Positions 17,371 through 26,762 of a DNA stretch of 64,000 nucleotides are shown one piece after another. The DNA lies in contig JAISCZ010000048.1 in the NCBI GenBank assembly GCA_031265205.1, positions 1 to 64,000 of the forward strand. Reading direction: 5' to 3'. The notes under the pieces are model-generated. The model was not told where the DNA came from. It saw only the letters and a list, made by a program, of their open reading frames with translations, and made no database searches. The stretch's first letter is position 1, and each line of letters opens with the position of its first letter. The position numbers were made by a program, and so were the translations under genes. This DNA comes from Deltaproteobacteria bacterium (GTDB taxonomy: Bacteria > Desulfobacterota > Desulfarculia > Adiutricales > Adiutricaceae).

Positions 17371-20100
17371 ATGAAAACCAACATGATCGTCCCCAAAACC
17401 GTTCAGGACGCTTACCGTAACGCTTCCGAGCAATTACTCCATGAAAGCGGCAACGGCTTCATTAGTCGGAAAGGTTTGTCGCTTATCTGGATCGCGAAAA
17501 TCGTGGGTATTTTTTTAGCTTTTTTTGTAACTTTGAGCCTCGGCTGGAGCGAAACGCGCGCGGAGGAAATTCATTTTCCTGGGGACAGTTTGCGAACCGA
17601 TCCCCTCTATTTGACTAATAGCTCTCTCTATCCGCTCGCGTCACTGTCTGACAATACCGTAACGGTTGAAACGGATATTACTAATGGGTCGGTTTATGGA
17701 GGAATTATACATATCGCTCCAGGAAATCTTGAAACAAGCCGCAACAATGTTTTTTTAAATTCTGCCGTTATTAGTTTAAATATTACAGGCGGTCACGTTA
17801 ATTCATCGAATGGAAGAGCCGCCGCGAATTACAACTATCTTAAGCTTATTGATTCTGAAGCTAGTAACGTAAACGGCGGAGACTCCTATTCTAATAATGG
17901 GCTGGCTGAAGCCAATTATAATACGGTTGAAATTTCCGGTGGTTATTATCGATATAATATTTACGGCGGAGAAGCGATGACGCTTGGCGCGAACGATCTA
18001 GTTACGTCTGACCATAATCAAATCGTTTTAGACGACGTTGAGATAGGAAATTGTTCAGGGTGTTATTTTAATGTTTATAGCGGATATTCCGTAAATTATG
18101 CAACCGTTGGCGACGCTGTCGCGAACAATAATATAATGGAAGCAAATAACGTCACGCATAGATATTCTGGTTTATTACCTCGCTTTTACGTTGGATACGC
18201 GTTTTCAGTTAATTCAGGCGCGGCCACGTCACAATATAACAAAGGTAGCTTATCAAATTTAAACGCGAGAACGCTGTATGGAGGGTTGGCTGGGATATAT
18301 AGCGACAGCCAAGCTTTAGCTGAATATAACGAGTTAAATTTTTCTGATGGAGCGGTTAGCAATATAGTCGTCGCTGGCTATATTGAAACGTATCACGCGT
18401 CAGGTTACGCCACGGCTTACGCGGATCACAATACCTTAAATATTATTGGAGGCGATGTTTCATACGCCGTTGGCGGGGCGGTTTATAGCCTTGAAGATGG
18501 AAATTTTGATTACGCCAGCGCCAGTGATAATGTCGTAACCCTTACCGACACCACCGCCAATTTAGTTGGTGGAGGCGACATAACTTTTTGGAAAACTTCC
18601 AGCGCGAATCAGAGAATGATCGTGAACAATACAGTCAATCTGGTTGGCGACACGATAGTCAATACGGAGTTATTCGGTGGTTATTACAATGGGGCATCTT
18701 ACGCTGACGCGTTTTCCGGCAACGTTTTAAATATTGCCAATCCCGGCGCCGGCGGCATAGTCGCCAAGGACGTTTACAGTTTCAATTATTTCAATTTTAC
18801 CTTTGACCTGAATACGCCGAATAATTCGACTGGCCTGACTATCAGTTCCGGAGGAACCGCTTACTTGAGCGACAGTTGGTATACCATCGCCCCTAATACG
18901 CCAAGCGTCATCGCCAGCGTCAACACCGACGGCGGAAATCCTCTCGCGGTTGGCCAGACTTTAACTCTGATTGACGTCGAAACATACGGAGGGAGCGTTG
19001 AAAAGACTTATTTCACCCAAGATAGCGCCGAAGGGCGGCATGGATCGCTCATAAATTATGAGTTTGACTTGTATTTTGACGGCAACGGCAATCTTTTGGC
19101 TGAAGTCAAAGGCGTTTCCCCCGATAAAGATCGCTTTAAATCGATTTCCGAAGGGTTCTTGGGAGGCGCGGCCATGATAATCCAGGGCTCCGACCAGATT
19201 GTCTCGGCTGTCGTAGAAAACGCCGTCGCCGCCGCGAAGGCCGAGCGAGCCGGCGTCTTAAAACGTAGTCCCATATTCGCTCCGTTTTTTGCCGCGTCCG
19301 GCTGGTCCGTCAGGTATAAAACCGGATCTCACGTTGACGTGAACGGGTTTTCCTGGGCTTTAGGCTTGTCCTCCGGCCAAGATTTAAGCCCGGGACGACT
19401 GACCTTAGGCGTTTTCGCGGAATATGGCGTCGGATTTTACAATACTTTTAACTCTTTCGCGAATTCCGGCAGTTTGCGGGGAGACGGCGACACGCGATAC
19501 ATAGGCGGAGGAGTTCTTGGGCACTTTGATTTTAGAGGTTCGGCGAGGGGCAATTTTTACGCGGAAATGTCGGCCAGGGCGGGACGAGTCAAAAACGACT
19601 ACCATAACGACGAGTACGTGGGTATTTTGGGACGGCCGATAAACTACGAGTCCAGCGTTCCGTATTTCGGGTTCCATTTCGGGACAGGCTACAAGTTCGC
19701 CCTCGGCGAGAGCGGCGACTTAAACGCGTACGGCAAGTATATCTGGACCCGAGTTGGCTCCGATAAAGTTACGCTGTCTTCCGGGGAGCCGGTAAGCTTC
19801 GACGCGGTTAATTCTCATAGGGTCAGGGCTGGGGCGAGATACGAGTTCGCCGTCAACGAGTCGATAAATCCGTACTTCGGCTTGGCCTATGAACGGGAAT
19901 TTAATTCCAAGTCCAAGGGCGAGGTTTACGGCGTCTCCTTTGAGCCTCCCGAGATGGAGGGTTCCACTGGGATCGGCGAAGTAGGCCTCAGGTTCGGCCC
20001 GTTCGCCTCCAGCGCGTTTTCGGCGAATTTAGGCTTTCAAGGTTACGTCGGAAAACGCCAAGGCTACAGCGGCAGCCTTGTCTGTAAATTCGAGTTTTAA
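17371..20100 (+). CDS. Autotransporter (type V secretion) with repetitive passenger
   Basis: The 909 aa surface protein has a long N-terminal extension, then a hydrophobic signal segment (about 36-58) and a likely cleavage near residue 64 (ETRAEE). The passenger (about 65-600) is rich in Asn, Tyr, Gly and Ser. It repeats short turns such as 'ANYN', 'N.v.isGG' and 'YGG', consistent with a beta-helix. The last roughly 270 residues form an autotransporter barrel with aromatic/polar alternation, ending in phenylalanine (CKFEF), as outer-membrane barrels do. Start: ATG 17371 with AAGGAAG upstream. The passenger part is clearly A/T-richer than the housekeeping genes. Its ligand or activity is unknown. 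Adhesion is the usual role of such passengers. Confidence 0.85.
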   Translation: MKTNMIVPKTVQDAYRNASEQLLHESGNGFISRKGLSLIWIAKIVGIFLAFFVTLSLGWSETRAEEIHFPGDSLRTDPLYLTNSSLYPLASLSDNTVTVETDITNGSVYGGIIHIAPGNLETSRNNVFLNSAVISLNITGGHVNSSNGRAAANYNYLKLIDSEASNVNGGDSYSNNGLAEANYNTVEISGGYYRYNIYGGEAMTLGANDLVTSDHNQIVLDDVEIGNCSGCYFNVYSGYSVNYATVGDAVANNNIMEANNVTHRYSGLLPRFYVGYAFSVNSGAATSQYNKGSLSNLNARTLYGGLAGIYSDSQALAEYNELNFSDGAVSNIVVAGYIETYHASGYATAYADHNTLNIIGGDVSYAVGGAVYSLEDGNFDYASASDNVVTLTDTTANLVGGGDITFWKTSSANQRMIVNNTVNLVGDTIVNTELFGGYYNGASYADAFSGNVLNIANPGAGGIVAKDVYSFNYFNFTFDLNTPNNSTGLTISSGGTAYLSDSWYTIAPNTPSVIASVNTDGGNPLAVGQTLTLIDVETYGGSVEKTYFTQDSAEGRHGSLINYEFDLYFDGNGNLLAEVKGVSPDKDRFKSISEGFLGGAAMIIQGSDQIVSAVVENAVAAAKAERAGVLKRSPIFAPFFAASGWSVRYKTGSHVDVNGFSWALGLSSGQDLSPGRLTLGVFAEYGVGFYNTFNSFANSGSLRGDGDTRYIGGGVLGHFDFRGSARGNFYAEMSARAGRVKNDYHNDEYVGILGRPINYESSVPYFGFHFGTGYKFALGESGDLNAYGKYIWTRVGSDKVTLSSGEPVSFDAVNSHRVRAGARYEFAVNESINPYFGLAYEREFNSKSKGEVYGVSFEPPEMEGSTGIGEVGLRFGPFASSAFSANLGFQGYVGKRQGYSGSLVCKFEF

Positions 20101-20772
20101 GGTTTTAAAGACGTTACTGGCGCGGCGCGGGACTCTCCGCGATCCCCCGTGGAAGAATTTCGCGCTTTGGAATGGCCCAAGGTTCTCCTTCCTCTTCCCG
20201 GACGCCCTGGGCGCCTCTTTTTAAACTCTCGGTCGCGCCATCCGCCTCCCCATGGAAACCTTCGTTTTTTTGCCCTCTGGGGGAGGCTCGTCCTCCGGCT
20301 AGCCGGGGGGCGCGCTTCGGGCGCTTTCGCTTCAGCCGGGGAAAGCGGCCTTCCGGCGTTCACTTCGGGCGTCCTGGCCGTTTTCGCGGTCTCGCGGCGG
20401 AGTTCCCCGCTTGCGGAGCGTTTTCCCGAGCGGACGGGACGAGTGAGCCAGCAAGCCCTCCCGCGCCACGTTCCCGCGTGGGGCCGGCGCGGATGGCGGG
20501 CGCGCCCACGCGTAAAGGGGGATTCCGTCGCGTAGGCGTCCCGTCGCGAACGTCCCCCGTCTCTGAGGCGTCCCGTAAAAGAGTATACTGGACAGCCGAC
20601 GAGGAAGAATCCCGTCACGGCGGAGAGGCGCCCGGGGGGCGCCGCCCGGAATGAGGTTCGCGGCGGTCACTCCGCCGCCGCGCGTGGGAGAGCCGGCGTC
20701 CGCGCCCATCAGTCCTCCGTCCGAGTAAGCTCCGCCGGACTTGGGCGCCTGAAGCCGTGAGGCGGATTTATT
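20101..20772. other. GC-rich spacer, no supported gene
   Basis: Frames on both strands (for example 20149-20535 plus and 20097-20618 minus) are low-complexity and lack ribosome sites. Nothing recognised. Confidence 0.45.
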
Positions 20773-20800
20773 TTGCGCGAGGGGAAAAAAGAATTATAAT
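20773..20800 (+). promoter_or_regulatory. Candidate promoter for the AAA/PD-(D/E)XK gene
   Basis: A perfect TATAAT (20795-20800) lies 60 bases before the gene. The best -35, TTGCGC at 20773-20778 with a 16-base spacer, is weak. Confidence 0.4.
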
Positions 20801-20860
20801 GTGACTAAACCTAAATGGTTTTGGGAAGAAAAGTTAAAGATTACGGACGCGAGTTAAAAA

Positions 20861-22591
20861 ATGGAAGCTAAAAAAGTGAATTTAACGTCTATTCGCGTGG
20901 GAGCTCAATCGTTCGCGGAAATTATTAACGACGGGCTTATCTACGTCGACAAGACGAAGCTCGTTTGGGAATTGGCGAGAACGGATGGCATATCGTATTT
21001 TCTTTCCAGGCCCAGAAAATTCGGCAAAACGTTGCTTTTAGACACTTTTGAGGAGCTTTTCAAAGGGCCAGCGAACCCACGGGAAAAACCAAAGGGACTT
21101 TTTGACGGCTTATGGATAGGCGGAGAAGAAGCGGCTTACGATTTCAACGATACCTTTCCCGTAATACGCTTAAGCATGACTATGGCAAGCTTCTCTACCG
21201 ACGCGTTACTTAAAGAAATCAAAAGGATTCTTGCTAATATAGCCGTTTCACATGGATTGGAAATAGAGGATGCGGCTCCTGGCGGTATGCTCTCTCTTCT
21301 CATTACGGCTATTAACGAAAAATATAATAAAAAAGTGATATTGCTTATTGACGAATATGACGATCCCATTAGCTCCAATATTGGGGATAAAGATCTGGCG
21401 ATGGATAACTTCATGATCTTAAGAGATTTTTATTCTCCTTTGAAATCGCTTGAAAAAATCCTGCGTTTCGTTTTTATAACGGGCGTGACCCGTAACTCGT
21501 TATTGTCGCAATCTAGCGTTTTAAACCATCTGAACGACATAACGATGGACAAAAAGTACGCTGATATTTGCGGTTTTACCCATGAGGAATTTAAGAGCCG
21601 CTTCGCGCCGTACTTTCCCGCCGCTCTGAAAGCGTTTAAGGAAAATGGGGCATTGGGAAAAAAAGACGGAATCGCTGATTTAGTGAAGAAAGAGTTAGCC
21701 TGGTACGATGGATATAGCTGGGATGGAAAGACCAGAGTTCTGAACCCACATTCTCTTCTTAACTCTTTTATCCATAGCGAATTTGATTATTATTGGGCGT
21801 CTAATGAACCTTCAGAATCCACGCTAACTTCAATAATGTTAAAGAATCCGCTGGTTTTTACCGCGGATAAATTACGTAATTTATCGGACGTAAAATTGAA
21901 ACTGTTCGATATAGTGGGTTCTAGCGATCCCATCCCATCCCTGTTTCATACTGGTTACCTGACTTTAGCCGCGATAACGCGAATTGACACAATAAAATAT
22001 TATAGCTTCAAGGCGCCAAATGAAGAACTAAAACATTTATTCGTTCGAGAGTTTTCCACTAGTTTATTTAAATTTCTCAATATTGATACGCCCATGGAAA
22101 TAGACGCCTTTTCGAACGCCATCAAAGGTGAAGATTCTAAACAATTAACGACATTGATAGATTCTTTTTTTGGAACTATTCCTTCCGCGCTTCATATTCC
22201 GAAAGAAGCTTATTACCACAGCGCGCTCTATGGATATCTTACTGAATTAGCTAATTTTCACGCGCTCCCTGAGTCGCCATGGCCTGAGGAAACTCCAGAT
22301 ATGATTCTAAATTTTGCTGATGGGTTGCGAGTTATCGTTGAATTGAAGTACAAAAACGCGGATACTAAACGTAAAATGAGCGTGGAAAAAGCCAATAAAG
22401 AAATGGAGAAATTGGCGGTTCTCGCTCTTAAAACTATCGATCGAAAAGAATATTCGCGGCCGTATATCGCGAACTCGCGAAAACTCTTGAGGTTAGGCGT
22501 TGGGGTTTACGGCAAAGGGCGCGCGCGAGCCATATTGGAAAATGAAACGCAAACTTTAGCCCGTCGCGAGGCGAGCCGGAAAAAAATATAA
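20861..22591 (+). CDS. AAA-ATPase-like protein with C-terminal PD-(D/E)XK nuclease domain
   Basis: The 576 residues belong to the pair of families known as AAA-ATPase_like (PF09820) and PD-(D/E)XK nuclease 9 (PF08011, formerly DUF1703). Seen directly: FAEIINDGLIYVDKT at 18-32; the family P-loop SRPRKFGKT at 49-57; Walker B ILLIDEYDD at 160-168; and a C-terminal D480 followed by VELK (493-496), the D...ExK core of the nuclease fold. All catalytic motifs look intact. The gene is A/T-rich compared with its surroundings and stands alone, typical of this mobile, often multi-copy family in gut bacteria. Function is unproven. Defence or selfish activity has been suggested from domain content only. 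Confidence 0.88.
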   Translation: MEAKKVNLTSIRVGAQSFAEIINDGLIYVDKTKLVWELARTDGISYFLSRPRKFGKTLLLDTFEELFKGPANPREKPKGLFDGLWIGGEEAAYDFNDTFPVIRLSMTMASFSTDALLKEIKRILANIAVSHGLEIEDAAPGGMLSLLITAINEKYNKKVILLIDEYDDPISSNIGDKDLAMDNFMILRDFYSPLKSLEKILRFVFITGVTRNSLLSQSSVLNHLNDITMDKKYADICGFTHEEFKSRFAPYFPAALKAFKENGALGKKDGIADLVKKELAWYDGYSWDGKTRVLNPHSLLNSFIHSEFDYYWASNEPSESTLTSIMLKNPLVFTADKLRNLSDVKLKLFDIVGSSDPIPSLFHTGYLTLAAITRIDTIKYYSFKAPNEELKHLFVREFSTSLFKFLNIDTPMEIDAFSNAIKGEDSKQLTTLIDSFFGTIPSALHIPKEAYYHSALYGYLTELANFHALPESPWPEETPDMILNFADGLRVIVELKYKNADTKRKMSVEKANKEMEKLAVLALKTIDRKEYSRPYIANSRKLLRLGVGVYGKGRARAILENETQTLARREASRKKI

Positions 22592-23306
22592 ACGCCATTT
22601 CCCTAAAATTTTCCCTGAAACTCTCTCGCGAGCCGCGCCTTCTCGTTTTTCCCAAAAGGGCGCGAGCGCTTCGCGTGGGTTTATTTTGGCGAGGATCGCG
22701 GCTCGCGCCATTTTTGGGAACGCCGTCGGCGCGAAGGCCCGCTTGAGGGGCGGAGCGCGCTTTTTAATTTTGGCGCGTTTTTTGTTCTCGCGAAGATCCG
22801 TAAAAACCCCCGCGCCAAGCCCCGGCGCGGCTTGGGCGATATTCACGGGAGGCGCGCTTTTATCTTGGAGGAAGAGGGGCGCGGGAATCGACCGCGCGGA
22901 AGCCCGACGCTTTTGGCGCGGCGCGCGCGGGAAGCGCGGACCCCAACCGCGGCGTTCGCCGGAAGCTCGCGCGCGTGAGTGGCGAGGGGGGAAGCGAGGG
23001 CGAAGTTCGAATAGAGCCTCAGCGAGGGGACGCCCGCGCGCCTCGCCGCCCCAAGCCTTCTCTCCACGCGCGCTCCCGCGCGAAAAGGGCGTGGAGACGC
23101 CTCGGAGACCCCGCCGCGACGCGCCGCGGCGGCGGGGAATCTCCGCCGGGACGCGCTCGCCAAGCGCCGGAGGGCCTTGGGGACCCTTGAACGGCGCGCG
23201 CGTTTTTTTGAGGAGAGCCGGAAATCGGACGACGCGTCCGAAAACGGCCAGCCAAGACGGGTTTTTCGCGCTATAGTGTCTCCATTAAAGAGAGGAGGGA
23301 TCCGCG
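22592..23306. other. GC-rich spacer, no supported gene
   Basis: Frames are Arg/Ala-rich on all strands. The right end carries the alkA ribosome site, and a TATAGT at 23272-23277 may be part of its promoter, but no good -35 is seen. Confidence 0.45.
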
Positions 23307-24776
23307 ATGTGGGGAGATCCGAGCGCTTTATACGCGGCCGTTAAGTCTCGCGACGCCCGTTTTGACGGTCGCTTCTTCGTGGGCGTCTCGTCCACCGGGG
23401 TCTTTTGCCGGCCGATCTGCCGGGTTAAAACGCCGAAAGCGGAAAACTGCGTCTTTTTCGCCACGGCGGCCGCGGCCGCGGAGGCCGGCTTTCGCCCTTG
23501 CCGGAAGTGTAGGCCGGAACTCGCCCCCGGCGCATCCCCCGCCGACGCCTCCTCGGAACTGGCGCGGCGGGCCCTGGCGGCCCTGGACGAAAATTTGGCG
23601 AGCGATTGGAGCCTGGCGGAAATAGCCTCCCGGCTGGGGGCGAGCGAGCGCCACCTGCGGCGCGTTTTTTTCGAAAGCTTCGGGGTGACTCCGGTCAAAT
23701 ACCGGCAATACGCCAGGCTCGCCCTCGCCAAGCGTCTTCTGGACGACCCCAGGCTCAAGGTCGCGGACGCCGCCATGGCCGCGGGTTTCGGGAGCCTGCG
23801 GCGTTTTGGCGCCCTTTTTCGGGAAAAATTCGGGGCCTCCCCCACCGCTCTCCGGCGCCCGTCCGCCGCCCTGGAGTGGAGCCAGGGCGAGTTTGGCTTG
23901 ACCCTCGCTTACCGCCCGCCCTATCCTTGGGAGCGGGTCTTGGAATTTTTGGCTCTCCGGGCGATCCCCGGCGTGGAGGAGGTCCGCGACGGCGAGTACG
24001 CGCGGACGGCGCGCCTGGCGGGCCCCGACGGTCGCCTTTACGAGGGCTGGGCGCGGGCGCGGCGCGACTCTCGGAGCGAGGCCATCGTCGCGGGCGTGAG
24101 CCTTGGCTTGGCGCCGGTTCTGCCGCGCGTTTTGGAGGGGCTAAGGAGCCTTTTTGACGTGAGCGCGGACAGCGCGGAGATCCACGCGCGCCTGGAGTCG
24201 ATGGGCGCCGTCAAACCCGGGACGCCCGTTTTGGGGACCCGGGTCCCGGGCTCTTTCGCGCCGTTCGAGACGGCGGCGCGGGCGACGCTCGGGCAGCTTG
24301 TTTCCGTCAAGGCGGCCAATGGCCTGGCGGCGAAAATGGCCGAGGCCTTCGGGCCGCCCGCGCGGACCCCCTTCGCGGCGCTGCGGCGCCATTTTCCCTC
24401 CCCGGAGGAGACGCTCGCCTTAGGCGAGCCCTTAAGCGCCTCCCTCGGGCCCTTGGGGATCTCCGCGTCCAAGGCCCGGGCCATATCCGGTTTGGCGCGG
24501 GCCTTTTTGGAGGGGACAGTCGATTTCAGCCCCGCTTCCAGGCCCGAGGCGGAAATCGCCAAGCTCACGGCGATTCCCGGCGTCGGGCCCTGGACGGCCA
24601 AATATATCGCCATGCGCGTCATGGGCTGGACGGACGCTTTTTTGGAGACGGACCGGGGCGTTTTAAAGGCCCTCGCGCCCCTTTCGTCCCGTGAGGCTCT
24701 TTTAGTCTCCCTGCCGTGGCGTCCCTGGCGGAGCTACGCCACGCTCAATCTCTGGAACTCTTTAAAGGAGGCTTAG
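23307..24776 (+). CDS. alkA: Ada-type regulator fused to DNA-3-methyladenine glycosylase II
   Basis: The 489 aa multidomain protein combines four parts. First is an Ada zinc/phosphotriester domain with cysteines 34, 38, 65 and 68, where C34 would be the methyl acceptor. Next is an AraC-type double helix-turn-helix (about 80-185), then an AlkA N-terminal domain, then an HhH-GPD glycosylase with LTAIPGVGPWTAKYIAMRV and the catalytic aspartate at 449. It can therefore both sense methylated DNA and excise alkylated bases. Such fusions are known in actinobacteria and some proteobacteria. The ATG has GGAGG upstream. The TAG stop abuts the ATG of ogt, making a compact adaptive-response operon that this protein probably activates. 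Confidence 0.93.
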   Translation: MWGDPSALYAAVKSRDARFDGRFFVGVSSTGVFCRPICRVKTPKAENCVFFATAAAAAEAGFRPCRKCRPELAPGASPADASSELARRALAALDENLASDWSLAEIASRLGASERHLRRVFFESFGVTPVKYRQYARLALAKRLLDDPRLKVADAAMAAGFGSLRRFGALFREKFGASPTALRRPSAALEWSQGEFGLTLAYRPPYPWERVLEFLALRAIPGVEEVRDGEYARTARLAGPDGRLYEGWARARRDSRSEAIVAGVSLGLAPVLPRVLEGLRSLFDVSADSAEIHARLESMGAVKPGTPVLGTRVPGSFAPFETAARATLGQLVSVKAANGLAAKMAEAFGPPARTPFAALRRHFPSPEETLALGEPLSASLGPLGISASKARAISGLARAFLEGTVDFSPASRPEAEIAKLTAIPGVGPWTAKYIAMRVMGWTDAFLETDRGVLKALAPLSSREALLVSLPWRPWRSYATLNLWNSLKEA

Positions 24777-25310
24777 ATGTATTTCGCGATTACTCGCCCC
24801 TCGCCCCTGGGAATTTTAACCCTCGAGCGCGACGGCGACAGTCTCGTGGGCCTGTGGCTGGAGACGCGCCGTCCCCCCGTCAAGGGCGCGCCGCCCTCGC
24901 GGCCGGACAAGGGCGAGGCCCCCGTCTTCAAGCGCGTCCAAGAGTGGCTCGCGGCCTATTTCGCCGGGGAAAAGCCCTCGACCGCGGGCTTGGCTCTCTC
25001 CCCCCGGGGGACCCCTTTTCAGCTGGAGGTCTGGGAGCGGCTCGCGCGCGTTCCTTACGGCCAGACCGTGAGCTATAGCGACATCGCCCGCGAATTGGCG
25101 CCCACCCGCCCTTCGGGGCGATTGTCCGCCCGGGCCGTGGGCGGGGCGGTGGGGAGCAACCCCATCTCCATTATTATCCCCTGCCACCGGGTCGTGGGCG
25201 CGGACGGGAGCCTGGTCGGCTTCGGGGGCGGCCTGGAGGCCAAAAGAAGGCTTTTGGAGCGCGAGGGGCTCCGACCGGGGCTTGAGGGCCGCGCGGCGCT
25301 CTTTTGGTGA
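24777..25310 (+). CDS. ogt: Methylated-DNA-protein-cysteine methyltransferase
   Basis: Suicide repair protein that takes the methyl group from O6-methylguanine. The active-site segment IIIPCHRVVG holds the acceptor cysteine at 136. The asparagine hinge (GGAVGSNP) and the helix-turn-helix region before it are present. The 177 aa length is normal for Ogt, and the N-terminal domain is the short non-catalytic fold. Immediately downstream of, and coupled to, the Ada/AlkA fusion (TAGATG), so both main alkylation-repair routes are in one transcript. A strong bidirectional terminator follows. Confidence 0.96.
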   Translation: MYFAITRPSPLGILTLERDGDSLVGLWLETRRPPVKGAPPSRPDKGEAPVFKRVQEWLAAYFAGEKPSTAGLALSPRGTPFQLEVWERLARVPYGQTVSYSDIARELAPTRPSGRLSARAVGGAVGSNPISIIIPCHRVVGADGSLVGFGGGLEAKRRLLEREGLRPGLEGRAALFW

Positions 25311-25374
25311 CGGCTCTCTCGCCGCTCCCCAAAAGATCCCGGGAACAGCGGGGGCGCGGCGTCCCCGCGCGCGA

Positions 25375-25404
25375 AAAGCCCCGCGGGGGAACCCGCGGGG
25401 CTTT
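25375..25404. terminator. Bidirectional terminator between ogt and the ATPase-like gene
   Basis: A perfect 13-bp stem, AAAGCCCCGCGGG with CCCGCGGGGCTTT and a GGAA loop. It serves the converging ogt (+) and 25434-26762 (-) genes. Confidence 0.85.
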
Positions 25405-25433
25405 CTAGGGAAGGAGGACGGCGGAAAGGGAGG

Positions 25434-26762
25434 CTACTTGCGTTCGTAGCCCACTTCCAGGGCGGCCATGATGAGGGGCGTGTAGATTCCCCCGATGCGG
25501 TTGTTGCGCGGGTCCCGCCAGGCTTCCCGCCCCTTGACGCTCTTTTTGTAGTCGCCCATGGAAAGCACGCGGGTGTTCCCGAAGTCGCCGTGTTCCGCGA
25601 TCCAGATCTCGTCCTGACGGAAGAGTTTTTTGTCCAGGAGAAGGGCGTTGGACAGGGTGAGGATGAACTGGGAGCGGCGATCCTTGTCGCAGCCTTCGAG
25701 GTATTGGGCGAGCAGGCCGCGGGCGCGGATGAGCTCGAAGGCGTTGTCAAAGTAGTTGGACACGTAAACGCGGGGAGTCTTGGCGTGGATGAGGTCGTAG
25801 ACGCTTAAGAAGGCCACCAGCCCCTGCTTTTCCCGGTCGCTCGAAAAGGGCCGGGAGATGGGGAATTTTTCCCAGAGGCAGTCCCGGTCGGTGGGGAAGA
25901 GCTTGAGAATCTTCACGTCGTTGAAGGTCTTGTAGCGGTAATACAGCTCCAGAAAGTCCCCTTTGACGTTGTGGTGAAGCAGGAAATCCCCGTGGGGCGA
26001 AAAGTCCCCGCGCGCGATGGCCGCGTGGATGGGCGCCTCTTTGGGGACGATGAGGCTGTCGAGGCGCGTCTGCGTGGAGTTTTGGTCCAAGAGGTTGATG
26101 AAATCGGGGAGGAAATCCGAATCCAAAAGGGAGCTGTCCGGGACGCGGGAGGGATGCACCTGGGTGCCCGGGCCCGTGACCTGCAGGCCGTAGCGGAACC
26201 AGTCGAAGGCTTCCTTAAAGTTCGGGAACTTGTGGCGGACCGAGTGCTGCAGGAAGAGTTGGTTTTTGGGCATGGTCTTAAAAAGCGCCTTCAGCTCCTC
26301 CGCGGACTCGGTTCGCGGGGGAAATTTAATTTTCTTTTTCCGGCGCTCGTAGAGGAGGGTTTTGGCTTTTTTCTCGATATGGATGAGACGCTCGCTGACG
26401 ATCACGTCTTTCATGGCCATAAAATTAAAACGGTAGACGTTATCCCCGACGATAATGTCCACGCCCATTTTGACGGGGATAACTCTGGAATCGGTGTAGT
26501 TTTGGAAGGTGTAGAGGTTCAGGGAGGTAACGAAGTTCGGGCTTTCCGTCACCAGTTCTTTGATAAAGCGGAGGGCCTTGGCGAAACTGTCGTAGCCGGA
26601 GTTTTCCCCTCCAAAAATGGCCGATATGGGCAGCATCCTCTTTTTGAGGCCGTTGTGCCACTGCACCCTTCCGTTGAAGCGGCGCCCGGAGGTGGCCGCC
26701 ATGGAAAAAACGGTCTTGTCCCGGAAGGATAGAAAGTTTTCGATGGTCAACTTCAAAAGCAT
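25434..26762 (-). CDS. COG1106-type (RloC/AAA_21-like) ATPase homologue with eroded active site
   Basis: The 442 aa protein opens MLLKLTIENFLSFRDKTVFSM, the hallmark of ABC/SMC-like ATPases of the COG1106 group. It ends with that group's C-terminal signature (LFRQDEIWIAEHGDFGNTRVLSMGDYK, then GGIYTPLIMA). The nucleotide-binding motifs are altered. The P-loop reads GGENSGYDS (51-59) with Tyr57 where lysine should be. The Walker B position reads VYVSNYFDN (332-340) instead of a hydrophobic run plus DE. The switch region reads LTLSN (368-372) instead of a TTHD-like sequence. The frame is otherwise intact and full length, so this looks like a pseudoenzyme and not a broken gene. Start: ATG 26762 with GGAG upstream. 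No RloB-like partner is adjacent. Confidence 0.78.
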   Translation of the reverse strand: MLLKLTIENFLSFRDKTVFSMAATSGRRFNGRVQWHNGLKKRMLPISAIFGGENSGYDSFAKALRFIKELVTESPNFVTSLNLYTFQNYTDSRVIPVKMGVDIIVGDNVYRFNFMAMKDVIVSERLIHIEKKAKTLLYERRKKKIKFPPRTESAEELKALFKTMPKNQLFLQHSVRHKFPNFKEAFDWFRYGLQVTGPGTQVHPSRVPDSSLLDSDFLPDFINLLDQNSTQTRLDSLIVPKEAPIHAAIARGDFSPHGDFLLHHNVKGDFLELYYRYKTFNDVKILKLFPTDRDCLWEKFPISRPFSSDREKQGLVAFLSVYDLIHAKTPRVYVSNYFDNAFELIRARGLLAQYLEGCDKDRRSQFILTLSNALLLDKKLFRQDEIWIAEHGDFGNTRVLSMGDYKKSVKGREAWRDPRNNRIGGIYTPLIMAALEVGYERK

